Assembly (NCBI GenBank): GCA_018883865.1
Contig: JAHLFI010000106.1
Coordinates: 1 to 33,875, forward strand
Reading direction: 5' to 3'
DNA from: Candidatus Oceanisphaera merdipullorum
GTDB lineage: Bacteria > Pseudomonadota > Gammaproteobacteria > Enterobacterales > Aeromonadaceae
DNA: 33,875 bases
Below the pieces are notes generated by a model. It saw only the letters and a list, made by a program, of their open reading frames with translations, was not told the DNA's origin and made no database searches. The position numbers and the translations under genes are program-made. Positions 8,940 to 17,947 of this stretch are shown here, piece by piece (the first letter of the stretch is position 1; each line of letters starts with the position of its first letter).

Positions 8940-9290
8940 TTATTTAGCAAGTAAGGGGCCCAAACAGCGGCCACCCAGCAGGTGCATGTGTATATGGTAG
9001 ACCTCTTGGCCGCTGTCGCGATTGCAGTTCATGATCAAGCGATAGCCGCTTTCATCTATGCCAGCCTCACTCGCTAATTTGCGGGCTACGGTAAATAAGC
9101 GACCTAAGGCTTGCTCATGCTCGGCGGTGACGTCGTTAACGGTCGGGATCAATACATTAGGAATAATCAGCACATGAGTCGGTGCCTGCGGCGCTATATC
9201 TGCAAAGGCCGTCACTAAGTCGTCTTGATACAAAATCTCTGCAGGAATTTCTTTGCGGATAATTTTACTGAAAATGGTTTCTTCTGCCAT
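8940..9290 (-). CDS. hinT: HIT-family purine nucleoside phosphoramidase HinT
   Basis: This 116-residue cytoplasmic protein hydrolyses AMP-N phosphoramidates, including lysyl-AMP. The HIT triad HIHMHLLGG is near the C-terminus, and the N-terminus ([19 protein letters not shown]) is typical of HinT. ATG 9290 is chosen because AAGGAG lies about eight bases upstream; a longer frame reaching 9338 has no ribosome site. E. coli HinT is 119 residues. It is the first gene of the hinT–lpoB–thiK–nagZ block; ycfL, which follows hinT in E. coli, is missing. Confidence 0.95.
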   Translation of the reverse strand: MAEETIFSKIIRKEIPAEILYQDDLVTAFADIAPQAPTHVLIIPNVLIPTVNDVTAEHEQALGRLFTVARKLASEAGIDESGYRLIMNCNRDSGQEVYHIHMHLLGGRCLGPLLAK

Positions 9291-9387
9291 GAACAAATCT
9301 CCTTGAAAGAGGTGCCAAACCGCGCCTTCATAAGCCAAAGTGAAGTGCGTAAGTTAAGTGCATAAGTGAGAGTAAACGTTAAAGCTC

Positions 9388-9407
9388 TGGCCAGACTGGC
9401 CATTATA
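9388..9407 (-). promoter_or_regulatory. Putative hinT promoter with overlapping dyad
   Basis: On the minus strand a perfect TATAAT (9407-9402) sits about 112 bases before the hinT start; no good -35 is visible. Immediately downstream, over the expected start point, TGGCCA occurs twice (9388-9393 and 9397-9402) separated by GAC, making a 15-bp dyad. An operator is possible but no regulator can be named. Confidence 0.4.
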
Positions 9408-9424
9408 GCCTTGTTGCTAAACAA

Positions 9425-9659
9425 AGAAATGATCGCCTACTAATAAGTCGTTGATAATTAAACCAAGCACACATAACGTCATGAAAAGCATAAAACGGTA
9501 AGTAAGCACACATTTTAGGGGCGCTGACACTAAAACTTAACGCCAGCTGCTGTCACAAAATTCACAATAGAGATCCCATCAGAGACGCAATTGCGTACAC
9601 TGTTCTGCATCTATCTCGCCCTGTACTCCCTAACCGAGAGCCTCTAAGAAGGAATCAAG
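9425..9659. other. Intergenic region between divergent hinT and lipoprotein genes
   Basis: No open frame of interest is present. The only structures noted are a 12-bp palindrome ACGCAATTGCGT at 9585-9596, about 65 bases before the lipoprotein start, and a ribosome site (AAGGA) near 9650. A promoter for the lipoprotein gene must lie here but I cannot define it. Confidence 0.4.
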
Positions 9660-10058
9660 ATGAGTAATATTAAAAATAAGTCCATCGCCCTGTTACTCGC
9701 AGGCTTACTGACCTCGCAATTGGCCGGCTGCGGTACCGTATTTTATCCCGAGCGTAAAGGCCAGCAAAGCGGCAGCATAGATCCCGTCGTGGCCATCGCC
9801 GATGGCATAGGCTTGTTGTTCTTTATTTTGCCAGGCGTTATCGCCTTTGCCGTCGATTTTAATAATGGCTCGATTTACCTGCCCGGTGGTAAGCGTGCCG
9901 AGCTGTCCCCTGACCTCACGCCCGAGCGCCTCAATGAACAGCTTTACGCCAATACCGGCCAGCGCATCAACTGGCAACAAGACGCAATAGAAGTGGAAAC
10001 GCTTAGCTCTTTATCCTTGGCTCAGGAGCGCCTACTGCAACTGGACAACCAAGGTTAA
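9660..10058 (+). CDS. Conserved small lipoprotein of unknown function
   Basis: This 132-residue protein has a clear lipoprotein signal peptide with lipobox LAGC (Cys24), so it should be lipidated and anchored to a membrane. A conserved-looking segment follows: GTVFYPERKGQ, then IDPVVAIADGIGLLFFILPGVIAFAVDFNNGSIYLP, which contains a hydrophobic stretch long enough for a transmembrane or membrane-embedded helix. The rest is a short polar domain. Similar lipoproteins occur in Pseudomonas and Vibrio, sometimes misnamed polyribonucleotide nucleotidyltransferase; nothing here suggests an RNA enzyme. The start has AAGGA eight bases upstream. Function unknown. Confidence 0.75.
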   Translation: MSNIKNKSIALLLAGLLTSQLAGCGTVFYPERKGQQSGSIDPVVAIADGIGLLFFILPGVIAFAVDFNNGSIYLPGGKRAELSPDLTPERLNEQLYANTGQRINWQQDAIEVETLSSLSLAQERLLQLDNQG

Positions 10059-10107
10059 GAGCGTAAAGAAAGAAAAGGTTAACTGCATAAAGGGTAAAAT
10101 ACTCACC

Positions 10108-10150
10108 TTAGCCAAGCGTCACCCCCACCCAGTGGGTAACGCTTGGCTAA
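10108..10150. terminator. Hairpin between convergent genes
   Basis: TTAGCCAAGCGT (10108-10119) pairs exactly with 10139-10150; after a C·A mismatch a further ACCC/GGGT pair closes the loop. It lies between the convergent lipoprotein and oligosaccharyltransferase genes and probably terminates both. Confidence 0.65.
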
Positions 10151-10153
10151 ATG

Positions 10154-11992
10154 CTAATAAGCACCGCCAATGGCCGGCCTGAGATCACCATATAAGGGAA
10201 TAGTGTCATTGAGCTGGGCTGGCGTCATATTCGGCGTGATGGCGCTTAAATGCTCCCGTGCTCGTAAAATACTGGCAGTGCGCAACAATTGTACGTTGGG
10301 GTATAAACGCCGCGCCTCTCCCAACCACAACTGAGCTTCATCCTCCAACCCAGCCTGACCTAGCGCTAAATATGCATTGTAGTAAATACCGGCACGAGGG
10401 GTGTGTCGTACAAAGTGACGTGCCCAGGCGGCGTAATCCAATAACTGGTTTTTATCATTATTTAATAAGCCTTGCGTAAGCTGCCAGTGATGGCGATAAA
10501 AATCGGTTCTGTCATACCACACCAGTGGATTAAGCACCTGCTTTAACTCCCGTTCAGAATGCTGGTCTTTTTTCGCATAACGGGTGAGCTGCTGACTCGC
10601 CACTAAGCCTGTCGCCATAAACAGCATCAAGCCAATACCCCAGGCACGAATCGGCCAGCGACTCCAAGCAGGCGGCGGCGCCAATATGCGGCGCTGACCA
10701 TACTGGGCATCGATGACGTAAATGATGACTAACACCATCAGCCAATGGGGTTGCGAATGATAAAACGGAAACTCAGTTTGGCTATGAATAAAAATAGGTG
10801 TAAGCACGCCCACCCAAGCCGCACTTTGAGCCAAGGGCAGGCGATGCAGTAATTGCAACACTAGACCAGTCATTACCACTAAACCGATTAAGGGCACAAT
10901 GCCACCCTCTATCGCCCACAGTAAAAACTCATTATGGGGGTGGCCCATCTCAGTGAATAACGGCTGAGCGCCTGGCGTGAGCTCCCGCCAGGTGGCATAA
11001 GTACTATAAAACGCCGCCTCAAAACTGCCATAACCAAAGCCAAACCACGGCTTTTCTAGCCACATGCGCAGCCCATGGGCGTAAATTTCAAAACGCCCAT
11101 CCGCATCGGTATAAATACTGAAGCTGCGTTTGCTCATCTCAAAGGCATCGAGACCAAAGATGCCCAGTCCTACACCAAGGGGCAGCAGCAACAGGCTGAG
11201 CAGCAATCGCTTAGATCGGGTTTTGATTAAGGTTTGCCATAACAAGGGCTGTAACAATAACACCCCCAGCAATAGCCCCAGCTGGCCGGCTCGGGACTGT
11301 AATAACACGATCAATACGCTGCCTGCGCCCAACACGGCGGCAAACCACAGTGATTTAAGCACAAAGCCTCGCCACGGAGATTTAGCTTCGTGCAGCCACA
11401 AATATACGGCCAAAATCATGCCGGTCGCGACGAAGCTAGCCATCACATTACGATGCTGAAAAATACCATAGGGCGAGCGCACTTCGGTGTTGTAGCCAAT
11501 CCAATTATCCGGCTGCAACACAAAAAATTGCACAAGACCTAAGAGAATTTCAACACTGACTGCTGCCAGTAAACAATAGAGTAGATAGCGCCGCCCTTTT
11601 TCGCTAAAGCGACACTGCTGCAGGCTTAAATAAAACAATAAGCCGCCAATCAGCGCTAGCATGCGCGGTAAGGCATGGCCGGCTACGGTATTGTTTTGCC
11701 AATAAAAGAAGGGAATAAACAGTAAAGTGCTGGCCGCCAGCATGCCTAGCCAAAAGCGGCTGGTGAGTAAGCGGCGCCTGTGCCAATGCCAAAGACCCAG
11801 CGTGGTCATCACGCCCATCCCCAACCAGCCCATTAGATTAAAAGGCAATTGCAAGCCTATGCCAAATAGGTGTGGCAGATACAGATGCATCGCAAACAGG
11901 CAAAAAAACGCCATGCACACCAGCATGGTGCGGGCGAGTCGTTCCTGTTGCAATAAAGGCGAAGACATCATATTGGTGGGTGTACTCGGCAT
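10154..11992 (-). CDS. PglL/Wzy-type O-oligosaccharyltransferase (O-antigen ligase family)
   Basis: This is a polytopic inner-membrane protein of 612 residues with about 12 hydrophobic segments. The middle has the Wzy_C/WaaL-type signature: GIFQHRNVMASF, then a periplasmic loop with FGFGYGSFEAAF and GHPHNEFLLWAIEGG, whose His is the expected catalytic residue. QTEFPFYHSQPHWL after it is the Wzy_C_2 hallmark of PglL-type enzymes, which transfer lipid-linked glycans to serine or threonine of proteins such as pilins. A C-terminal soluble part with helical, TPR-like repeats (about 475-612) also fits PglL rather than WaaL. There is no pilin or glycan-synthesis gene nearby. No good ribosome site precedes ATG 11992; ATG 11971 is an alternative start. 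Confidence 0.8.
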   Translation of the reverse strand: MPSTPTNMMSSPLLQQERLARTMLVCMAFFCLFAMHLYLPHLFGIGLQLPFNLMGWLGMGVMTTLGLWHWHRRRLLTSRFWLGMLAASTLLFIPFFYWQNNTVAGHALPRMLALIGGLLFYLSLQQCRFSEKGRRYLLYCLLAAVSVEILLGLVQFFVLQPDNWIGYNTEVRSPYGIFQHRNVMASFVATGMILAVYLWLHEAKSPWRGFVLKSLWFAAVLGAGSVLIVLLQSRAGQLGLLLGVLLLQPLLWQTLIKTRSKRLLLSLLLLPLGVGLGIFGLDAFEMSKRSFSIYTDADGRFEIYAHGLRMWLEKPWFGFGYGSFEAAFYSTYATWRELTPGAQPLFTEMGHPHNEFLLWAIEGGIVPLIGLVVMTGLVLQLLHRLPLAQSAAWVGVLTPIFIHSQTEFPFYHSQPHWLMVLVIIYVIDAQYGQRRILAPPPAWSRWPIRAWGIGLMLFMATGLVASQQLTRYAKKDQHSERELKQVLNPLVWYDRTDFYRHHWQLTQGLLNNDKNQLLDYAAWARHFVRHTPRAGIYYNAYLALGQAGLEDEAQLWLGEARRLYPNVQLLRTASILRAREHLSAITPNMTPAQLNDTIPLYGDLRPAIGGAY

Positions 11993-12233
11993 GGAGCTAA
12001 TTAACAGTGCGTTACTTTACCCAAGCTGGCGACAAAAAGCATGAGCCATGTGTGCCTCAAGAGCCAGAATCTGCCACAGCAAACGGGTTATATGTACAGG
12101 GTGAAGAGTAAGTGTAAATAGAACCCATAGCGAGAGCAGGCTGACACACCGGCTCCTAAGCACAGATTATTATCGGTAGTCTTTGTTCCGCCAGTATTAT
12201 TCACCCTTTCCTCTTCACACTTTATCTGCTCAA

Positions 12234-15200
12234 TTAAAACTCAAAGCGATAAAACAGATCTATGGCCTGATTTAAGCCGCTGGCCGCTTGCAAGTAAAGG
12301 CGTGGCAATAGCTCATACCGCAGCCTCACTTCACCAATCGAGGAGAACACGCCTACGCCATAGCCAATTTGCAGCCCGGGCAACAGATAGGCGCTGATAT
12401 TTACCTCGGTATTGTCGCCACTGCCATCCGTATCTACAGTCACGTCTTTTAAGCCTAGTGACTCACCTATGTCGGTCACCACACCGCCCACTCTACCCAC
12501 TCCGGCACCCAACAACATAGCTTGCACCAAAGCGTTTCCATCTGTGTCACCGCCGCCGTCTAAGCCGCGACCGCGCAACAGATACGATAATTGCTCAGCT
12601 TGGGGCATGCTGGGTTCAGAGAACACCGACAACTCGGGCTGTTGAGCTGTGCCGGTAACGCGAACCCCCACGATAATACTGCTGTCAGACATGGTTGAGG
12701 GGTTACGAATAGCCATCACTTTGAGGTTGGGCGTATTTAGCGGACCGCTGAATAAGATGCTGCCCTCGCGGATTAATAGATTCTGACCGTAGGCTTTAAA
12801 CTTGCCGTCAACCAAGCGGATTTCACCGTTGCCGCGCATCGCTTTATTGGGTTGTTGTACTATGTTGAGCTGGCCCTCGAGTCGGGTTTGTAGACCAAAA
12901 GCGGCTAAGCGCACATCGTCCAACAACGCCACCTTAATACGAATATCAATCGGTAAGCTAGGCGCCGTCTCGGGGATGATACCAGAGGGCTGCACTATCA
13001 CGACATCTGGCGATAAAGTCACCGCATTGGCAGGTAGTTCTGTGACTTCGATGCGCGCCCAAGGGATCTGTATGGTACCTCGTACCTTAGCGGTTTCACC
13101 CAGGCTAATGGTCAAATCTGGGTTCACCTGCACGCGCCCCATACCCGGATAACCCGCTTCTAAGTTGCGCCCCGTGAGGCGGATCTCACCCGCCACCGGT
13201 AATTGGCGCCAATCGAGCTCACCCGAGATATATAAAGGCCCACCACCCACCTTCATTTGGCCGTTAATACTGGCCTCTGTACCTCTAATATCGAGGCGCG
13301 TGGTTAAATCACGCACCTGGACCATGTCAGAGTAAGTATCAACTTCACCGCCCGTTAAGCTGATATTGCCAAACATCAAGGGTGCCGCCAGTGTGCCTTC
13401 AAAACGCCCTTGGCCGGCCAATACGCCTTGTAGGCGCGCAACCTCTGGTAATAAGGGCGCTAACCAATCCAACTTCAATTGTTCAATATTTACGTTGCCG
13501 CTTAAGGCGCGTTTACCTTTTAAGTCGGTCACATTTGCCTGCACCCCCATGTTACCCAGCTGCGAGGAGCGAAAGTCCAAGCTAGCACGCAGGCGATTTT
13601 GCGCCATATCGCTAATCAGCGACAGGGTTTGATAATTCAGCCGCGTGCCATTGCTGACGAAGGTGCCGGGTGTGGTGCTAATATTGGCATTCAGCTTAGG
13701 CTGGCTGCCATTCCATTGCAGCGCTACCGTGCCACCCAGTACCGCTTCCCATGAAAAGTCATTGGGGAAGAACGGCTTTAAGCGGGCGATATCTAACTCG
13801 CGGATCTGTAAGCCCGCTTGGCCTTTCTTGGCACTGGCATTAATGGCATCAAAGCACACCGACGCCTTGCCGGAGCGCCAGCAATGGGGCTCTGCCTTAA
13901 AGGTGTCACCTTGATACGCCAAACTCGCTTGTTGCTGTAAGCTCCACTTTTCCAGTGGCGTATCCAGCTCGCCTTTAGTTAATCGCCCGCGCCAGCCATC
14001 TTTACCTAGGCTACCGGTCAGCGCCACATCGGCGGCCAAGGGCTTGCCATTGAAGTTAAGAGAAAGCTTGTGCGCCGCTTCGTTACCAGAGCCAAGCAGC
14101 TGCAACTGGTTAATCTGCATCTCGCCGGCACGAATGGTGTCTATGGTAAGACGTAAATCTCCCTTCATGGATTTGCCTTTGGCTTTATCGCCTAGGCTGG
14201 CATTGGCCTGCAATTGGATGTTTCTGGCTTCATTATCATTAAAGCCGGCTTTCTTGCCGGAAAGCTTGGCCTGCAGATCTGGCGATTTGAAGGCGCCGCG
14301 CACCTTAATATCCCCCGCAAGATCACCAAATAAACCTGGGGCGTATACAGCCAAATTGGGTGCAGATAACACGCCATCTAGCTGCCAAATGTCAGTGATT
14401 TTACCGTTAACGGTGAGTTTATTATCTGCGTTAGTCAGCTGTAATTGCTTAACGCTGCCTTGCAGCGCTTGGTTAAGGCTAACTTGGCCTTTGAGCGACA
14501 ACGGATATTCACGTAAGAAGCCATGAATATCCGGGTCGGCATTCAGGGTCCATTTTTCCCCTTTTAATGTAAAACGCGTGTCGAGCTGGCCATTAATTTT
14601 ACCGTCCATGCCTTCTATAAAAACGGCAGGATCTATGTCTTTAAGGGCTAATATGCCTTGCCAGTCAATGTTCTCGCTCCAGCTCAGCTTGCCGGTCACC
14701 TTGGCTTCACCCTTGGGCAAGGTGAGAATTAAGGGGGTAACCTCGGCGCCCTTGAGATTGCCTTTGGCATTGAGTTTAATACCCACAGGCGGTAAATCTG
14801 GGCCGTGAGCATCACTGCTGAGGGTTAATTTATAATCTTCTAATCGCCCTTTTACACGCAGCTTGCCCTGCTCTAGCCGCCATTCGGGCTCCTTAATGGG
14901 CCAGCCTAATTGCTGCCAGTTTAGGGCCAGATCGAAGGGAAATTGAGGATTCAGCGGCTCGGCAGTCACATTGGCTTCGGCCTTGAGCACCCCGCCTAAT
15001 ACTAGCTTACCGTTTAGCTTGGCTAAGCTGTCCGTTAAGTTGACGGCTAACGTTTGACCGACTAATTGCCCCTCTAACAGGGGCGCGTTCAGGGTAGAAG
15101 TGAGCGCTAGATCCAGCGGGTAATCACCGGTGAGCGTCATCTTGCCCTGCAACTGCAGACTTGCGAGCTCATGATCTAGACTGGCGGTCACAATGTTAAT

Positions 15201-15986
15201 CTCACTGCGTTGCCCTTCCAATTCCAACTGCAAGGCGTGTAGGGCTTGAGCTTGCCCATTTTGAATAACCTGACTGTCGGTTAAGCTAACATCTTGTAAT
15301 TTAATGGGAAACGGCAGCACAATTTCTGGTAACACCAGCAAAGGCTCGGCAGGGGGCGCCTTACCCACGGCTTGGGCTTGCTTGCTAGCCTGTGCTTTCT
15401 TTTTAGCCTCAGGCTGCTCCTCCAAGGTAGTGCCGGCCTGCTTAGCCGCCTCATCCAGCGTAATGATCAACCCCGTCATATTGGGCCCCGTGACCACCAT
15501 GCCTTGTTTGTCCCAGTGCACGGCCACTTCGAGACTTTGCCAAGCAATGGTTTGCCCTGGCAGATTAATGGTTACGCGATCGGCACGTACCTTGTCCAAG
15601 TCGATGCGCAGCGGGGGCGTAATTTCCGACACAGGTGGCTTGGGTTCATCAGGCTGCTCGGGGAAATATTTAATGGTGACTTCAATGTCTTCAACCGCTA
15701 ATTCTTGTAACCACAACCGGCGGTCGAGCAATTTGCCCAGTTGCCAGCCAAAGCTTACATCCCGCGCCGTGAAGGCGAGTGAGTCTTGCTCATAGCTCAA
15801 TTCGGCAAAATGCCAGCCTTGGCCTAGCTGACCAGAGACCAAGGTACCGCTGAGACCGGGCACATTTTGTTTGGCAAAGCCCCACAACCACTGATTGCCT
15901 ACCTGAGTGAACAGTAAGCTAAACAGCACCATTAATAGCAAGCAAATACCGACCACCAAGCTGCTAAGCAGACGCGCAAAAATCAT
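12234..15986 (-). CDS. tamB: Translocation and assembly module inner-membrane subunit TamB
   Basis: TamB is a 1250-residue AsmA-like protein that spans the periplasm and works with TamA in outer-membrane protein assembly and phospholipid transport between membranes. The N-terminus is a single membrane anchor (about 7-30). The long middle is repetitive beta-strand sequence typical of a lipid-carrying groove. The C-terminal TamB/DUF490 domain (about 900-1250) ends in LFYRFEF, a terminal-aromatic beta signal. A low-complexity Lys/Ala/Gln-rich insert is at about 190-212. E. coli TamB is 1259 residues. Its ATG overlaps the tamA stop in an ATGA junction, so the pair is co-translated. Confidence 0.95.
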   Translation of the reverse strand: MIFARLLSSLVVGICLLLMVLFSLLFTQVGNQWLWGFAKQNVPGLSGTLVSGQLGQGWHFAELSYEQDSLAFTARDVSFGWQLGKLLDRRLWLQELAVEDIEVTIKYFPEQPDEPKPPVSEITPPLRIDLDKVRADRVTINLPGQTIAWQSLEVAVHWDKQGMVVTGPNMTGLIITLDEAAKQAGTTLEEQPEAKKKAQASKQAQAVGKAPPAEPLLVLPEIVLPFPIKLQDVSLTDSQVIQNGQAQALHALQLELEGQRSEINIVTASLDHELASLQLQGKMTLTGDYPLDLALTSTLNAPLLEGQLVGQTLAVNLTDSLAKLNGKLVLGGVLKAEANVTAEPLNPQFPFDLALNWQQLGWPIKEPEWRLEQGKLRVKGRLEDYKLTLSSDAHGPDLPPVGIKLNAKGNLKGAEVTPLILTLPKGEAKVTGKLSWSENIDWQGILALKDIDPAVFIEGMDGKINGQLDTRFTLKGEKWTLNADPDIHGFLREYPLSLKGQVSLNQALQGSVKQLQLTNADNKLTVNGKITDIWQLDGVLSAPNLAVYAPGLFGDLAGDIKVRGAFKSPDLQAKLSGKKAGFNDNEARNIQLQANASLGDKAKGKSMKGDLRLTIDTIRAGEMQINQLQLLGSGNEAAHKLSLNFNGKPLAADVALTGSLGKDGWRGRLTKGELDTPLEKWSLQQQASLAYQGDTFKAEPHCWRSGKASVCFDAINASAKKGQAGLQIRELDIARLKPFFPNDFSWEAVLGGTVALQWNGSQPKLNANISTTPGTFVSNGTRLNYQTLSLISDMAQNRLRASLDFRSSQLGNMGVQANVTDLKGKRALSGNVNIEQLKLDWLAPLLPEVARLQGVLAGQGRFEGTLAAPLMFGNISLTGGEVDTYSDMVQVRDLTTRLDIRGTEASINGQMKVGGGPLYISGELDWRQLPVAGEIRLTGRNLEAGYPGMGRVQVNPDLTISLGETAKVRGTIQIPWARIEVTELPANAVTLSPDVVIVQPSGIIPETAPSLPIDIRIKVALLDDVRLAAFGLQTRLEGQLNIVQQPNKAMRGNGEIRLVDGKFKAYGQNLLIREGSILFSGPLNTPNLKVMAIRNPSTMSDSSIIVGVRVTGTAQQPELSVFSEPSMPQAEQLSYLLRGRGLDGGGDTDGNALVQAMLLGAGVGRVGGVVTDIGESLGLKDVTVDTDGSGDNTEVNISAYLLPGLQIGYGVGVFSSIGEVRLRYELLPRLYLQAASGLNQAIDLFYRFEF

Positions 15987-17698
15987 AAGTCAGGCCCTAA
16001 GGTAAAGTGGATTCGCATGGGCACTTCATCTTCGGATACGCCAAACGCTAAATCAAGGCGCACCGGCCCCACTGGCGTTTGCCAACGCACGCCAACGCCG
16101 GTGCCGACTTTCCAGTCCTCACTGTAATCATTGGTGGCGGTACCGGTATCGACGAAGGTGGCTAGGCGCCATTTTTCAGCCACTTTATAGTCGTACTCCA
16201 AGCTCAAGGCAGTGGCGTATTTAGCCCCTAGTCTGTCGCCGTTTTCATCGACGGGGGTAATAGATTGGTAACTAAAACCTCGCACCGTCATATCACCACC
16301 CAGAAAAAAGCGCAGTGACGGTGGCAAGTCATACACTTCATCCACCCACACCGCACCTTGCTCGGCTCTGGCTATGAGCCGCTGGCCTTCCATCACGGTA
16401 CGTAACCACTTAGTACGCGCAAATAAACGCACAAAACGGGTATCTGAGCTCCACCAAGGCTCTGAAAATTCGAGGGTCGCCGTTTGCGCATCTCCCCACT
16501 CGGGATCTAAGCCTCCCCTCACTCGTGTGCGGCTATACGAAAAGCCGGGGATCAGCAGGAAGCTTTCGCCTTCTTGTTTACCTTGGGTAAAGATTTCATA
16601 TTCAGAGCGCAGAAACACATCCCGTGTCCAGCCATCGGGGTCTTTATCGAACCTGTGTACAGAAGCGACCGTACGCTCACTTTCGGTATCATCTTGATTG
16701 AGCAGCTGATAACCGCCTTGCACGGTGTAATAATGATTGAGGGGATTGCCGCGTGGTATTTTATAAATCACGGTAATGTCTTGTTTCGGCTCTGAGAGTT
16801 TTATGTTGGTTTGCAGGCTATGACCTAGGCTGTTGATCCAAGGTTTATCCCAACTGGAAGAGAATCGCGGGCCCTCATCGGTAGAAAATCCCACCCCCAC
16901 TTCGACTTCGTTATCGGATTTGGCACGTAAGGTCACATACAAAGGGATCAAGTGGGCTTCGTCTGCCTCACTGACGTTAGGCTGCACGTCAACGCGGCGA
17001 AAGTAGCCGGTGGCGGATAAAGAGCGACTAAGGCTGGAGACTTTGCTGGCTAAATAGGGTTCACCGGGCTCAATCTCGATTAAGGAGTCTAAGATACGAT
17101 GCACAGGTCTATCTGAATCTAAAACCAACTCACCGAAGCGATAGCGAGGGCCTGAGTCAAACAATAAGTTAACGTCGGCGGCCTTATCTTCCGGATAGAC
17201 CAACACCTGATGCAGCTTAAACTCGGCATCAAAATAGCCACGCGCTAAGCCTAAGCTTAATAAGCTAGCCTTAGCTCTCTCATACACGTCATGTTTAAAT
17301 ACTTCATTTTCATGCAGCGCTAACTGGCTAAGCAGCAGAGCAAATTGCGGATCTGTGGTGGCAGCCCCCTGGAGCACAATATTAAGGGTACGGATGCGCA
17401 CCGGCTCACCGGGCTTAACGGTCACGGTGACACGACTGGGCCGCTTCTCACTGGTGGTAATTTCAATATCGGGTTCGTAATAGCCCAGCGCTTGCAAGCT
17501 GGTGATGACGGCTTGCTGAATGTCTTTGCGAAAACGTGGCAACTGCTCAGCGTCCATAGGGGGGAGCTGATCCAAATAAATGCGGGTGTTATCTCTTAGC
17601 TCACCTTTCAGACCTTGGAGGCGAAAACTCACTTCCTCTGCGCTCGCACTCAGGCTAACTAAAAGTATCGCCAGCAGCCCACACACACTATTATTCAT
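15983..17698 (-). CDS. tamA: Outer-membrane assembly protein TamA (Omp85 family)
   Basis: TamA is the outer-membrane barrel of the TAM complex. It has 571 residues (E. coli 577): signal peptide 1-20 (cleavage after LSASA), three POTRA domains (about 22-265), and a 16-strand Omp85 barrel. The barrel shows the conserved L6 motif region FFLGGDMTVRGFSY (VRGF), then VGTGVGVRWQTPVGPVRLDLAFG, and ends in HFTLGPDL. It is the first gene of a tamA-tamB operon and diverges from mobB, with three copies of a 10-bp repeat in the 249-base spacer upstream. Confidence 0.95.
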   Translation of the reverse strand: MNNSVCGLLAILLVSLSASAEEVSFRLQGLKGELRDNTRIYLDQLPPMDAEQLPRFRKDIQQAVITSLQALGYYEPDIEITTSEKRPSRVTVTVKPGEPVRIRTLNIVLQGAATTDPQFALLLSQLALHENEVFKHDVYERAKASLLSLGLARGYFDAEFKLHQVLVYPEDKAADVNLLFDSGPRYRFGELVLDSDRPVHRILDSLIEIEPGEPYLASKVSSLSRSLSATGYFRRVDVQPNVSEADEAHLIPLYVTLRAKSDNEVEVGVGFSTDEGPRFSSSWDKPWINSLGHSLQTNIKLSEPKQDITVIYKIPRGNPLNHYYTVQGGYQLLNQDDTESERTVASVHRFDKDPDGWTRDVFLRSEYEIFTQGKQEGESFLLIPGFSYSRTRVRGGLDPEWGDAQTATLEFSEPWWSSDTRFVRLFARTKWLRTVMEGQRLIARAEQGAVWVDEVYDLPPSLRFFLGGDMTVRGFSYQSITPVDENGDRLGAKYATALSLEYDYKVAEKWRLATFVDTGTATNDYSEDWKVGTGVGVRWQTPVGPVRLDLAFGVSEDEVPMRIHFTLGPDL

Positions 17699-17794
17699 CC
17701 ACTTCCCTGTTATTTGGCTAATTTAGGTAAACTCACCGCACTTAATAATGCCGAGAATGCCCGTGGCTCTAAACACGCCTAGCGTAACTATGTT

Positions 17795-17835
17795 GTTGAG
17801 TTAAGAGTTGAGTTAAAACAACTACGTTGAGTTAA
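17795..17835. repeat. Three copies of GTTGAGTTAA upstream of tamA/mobB
   Basis: The 10-mer occurs perfectly at 17795-17804, 17807-17816 and 17826-17835 in the spacer between divergent tamA and mobB. Spacings are 12 and 19 bases. It may be a regulator-binding cluster or simple slippage; I cannot tell which. Confidence 0.7.
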
Positions 17836-17947
17836 GACAAGTAGCACTATTATTAACTCATGGTTACCACGCGCCCATGACACTCGTCATCAAGACCCCT
17901 ACCGTGTCACACTAGTCAACAAATGCAACCATCTCAGGCTATTTTTT

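Noticed and set aside
14044..14526. 160-codon frame antisense to tamB
   Set aside because: Composition mirrors the tamB strand; no domain or start signal.
15304..15795. 163-codon frame antisense to tamB
   Set aside because: It is a shadow of the tamB coding frame and shows no recognisable protein pattern.
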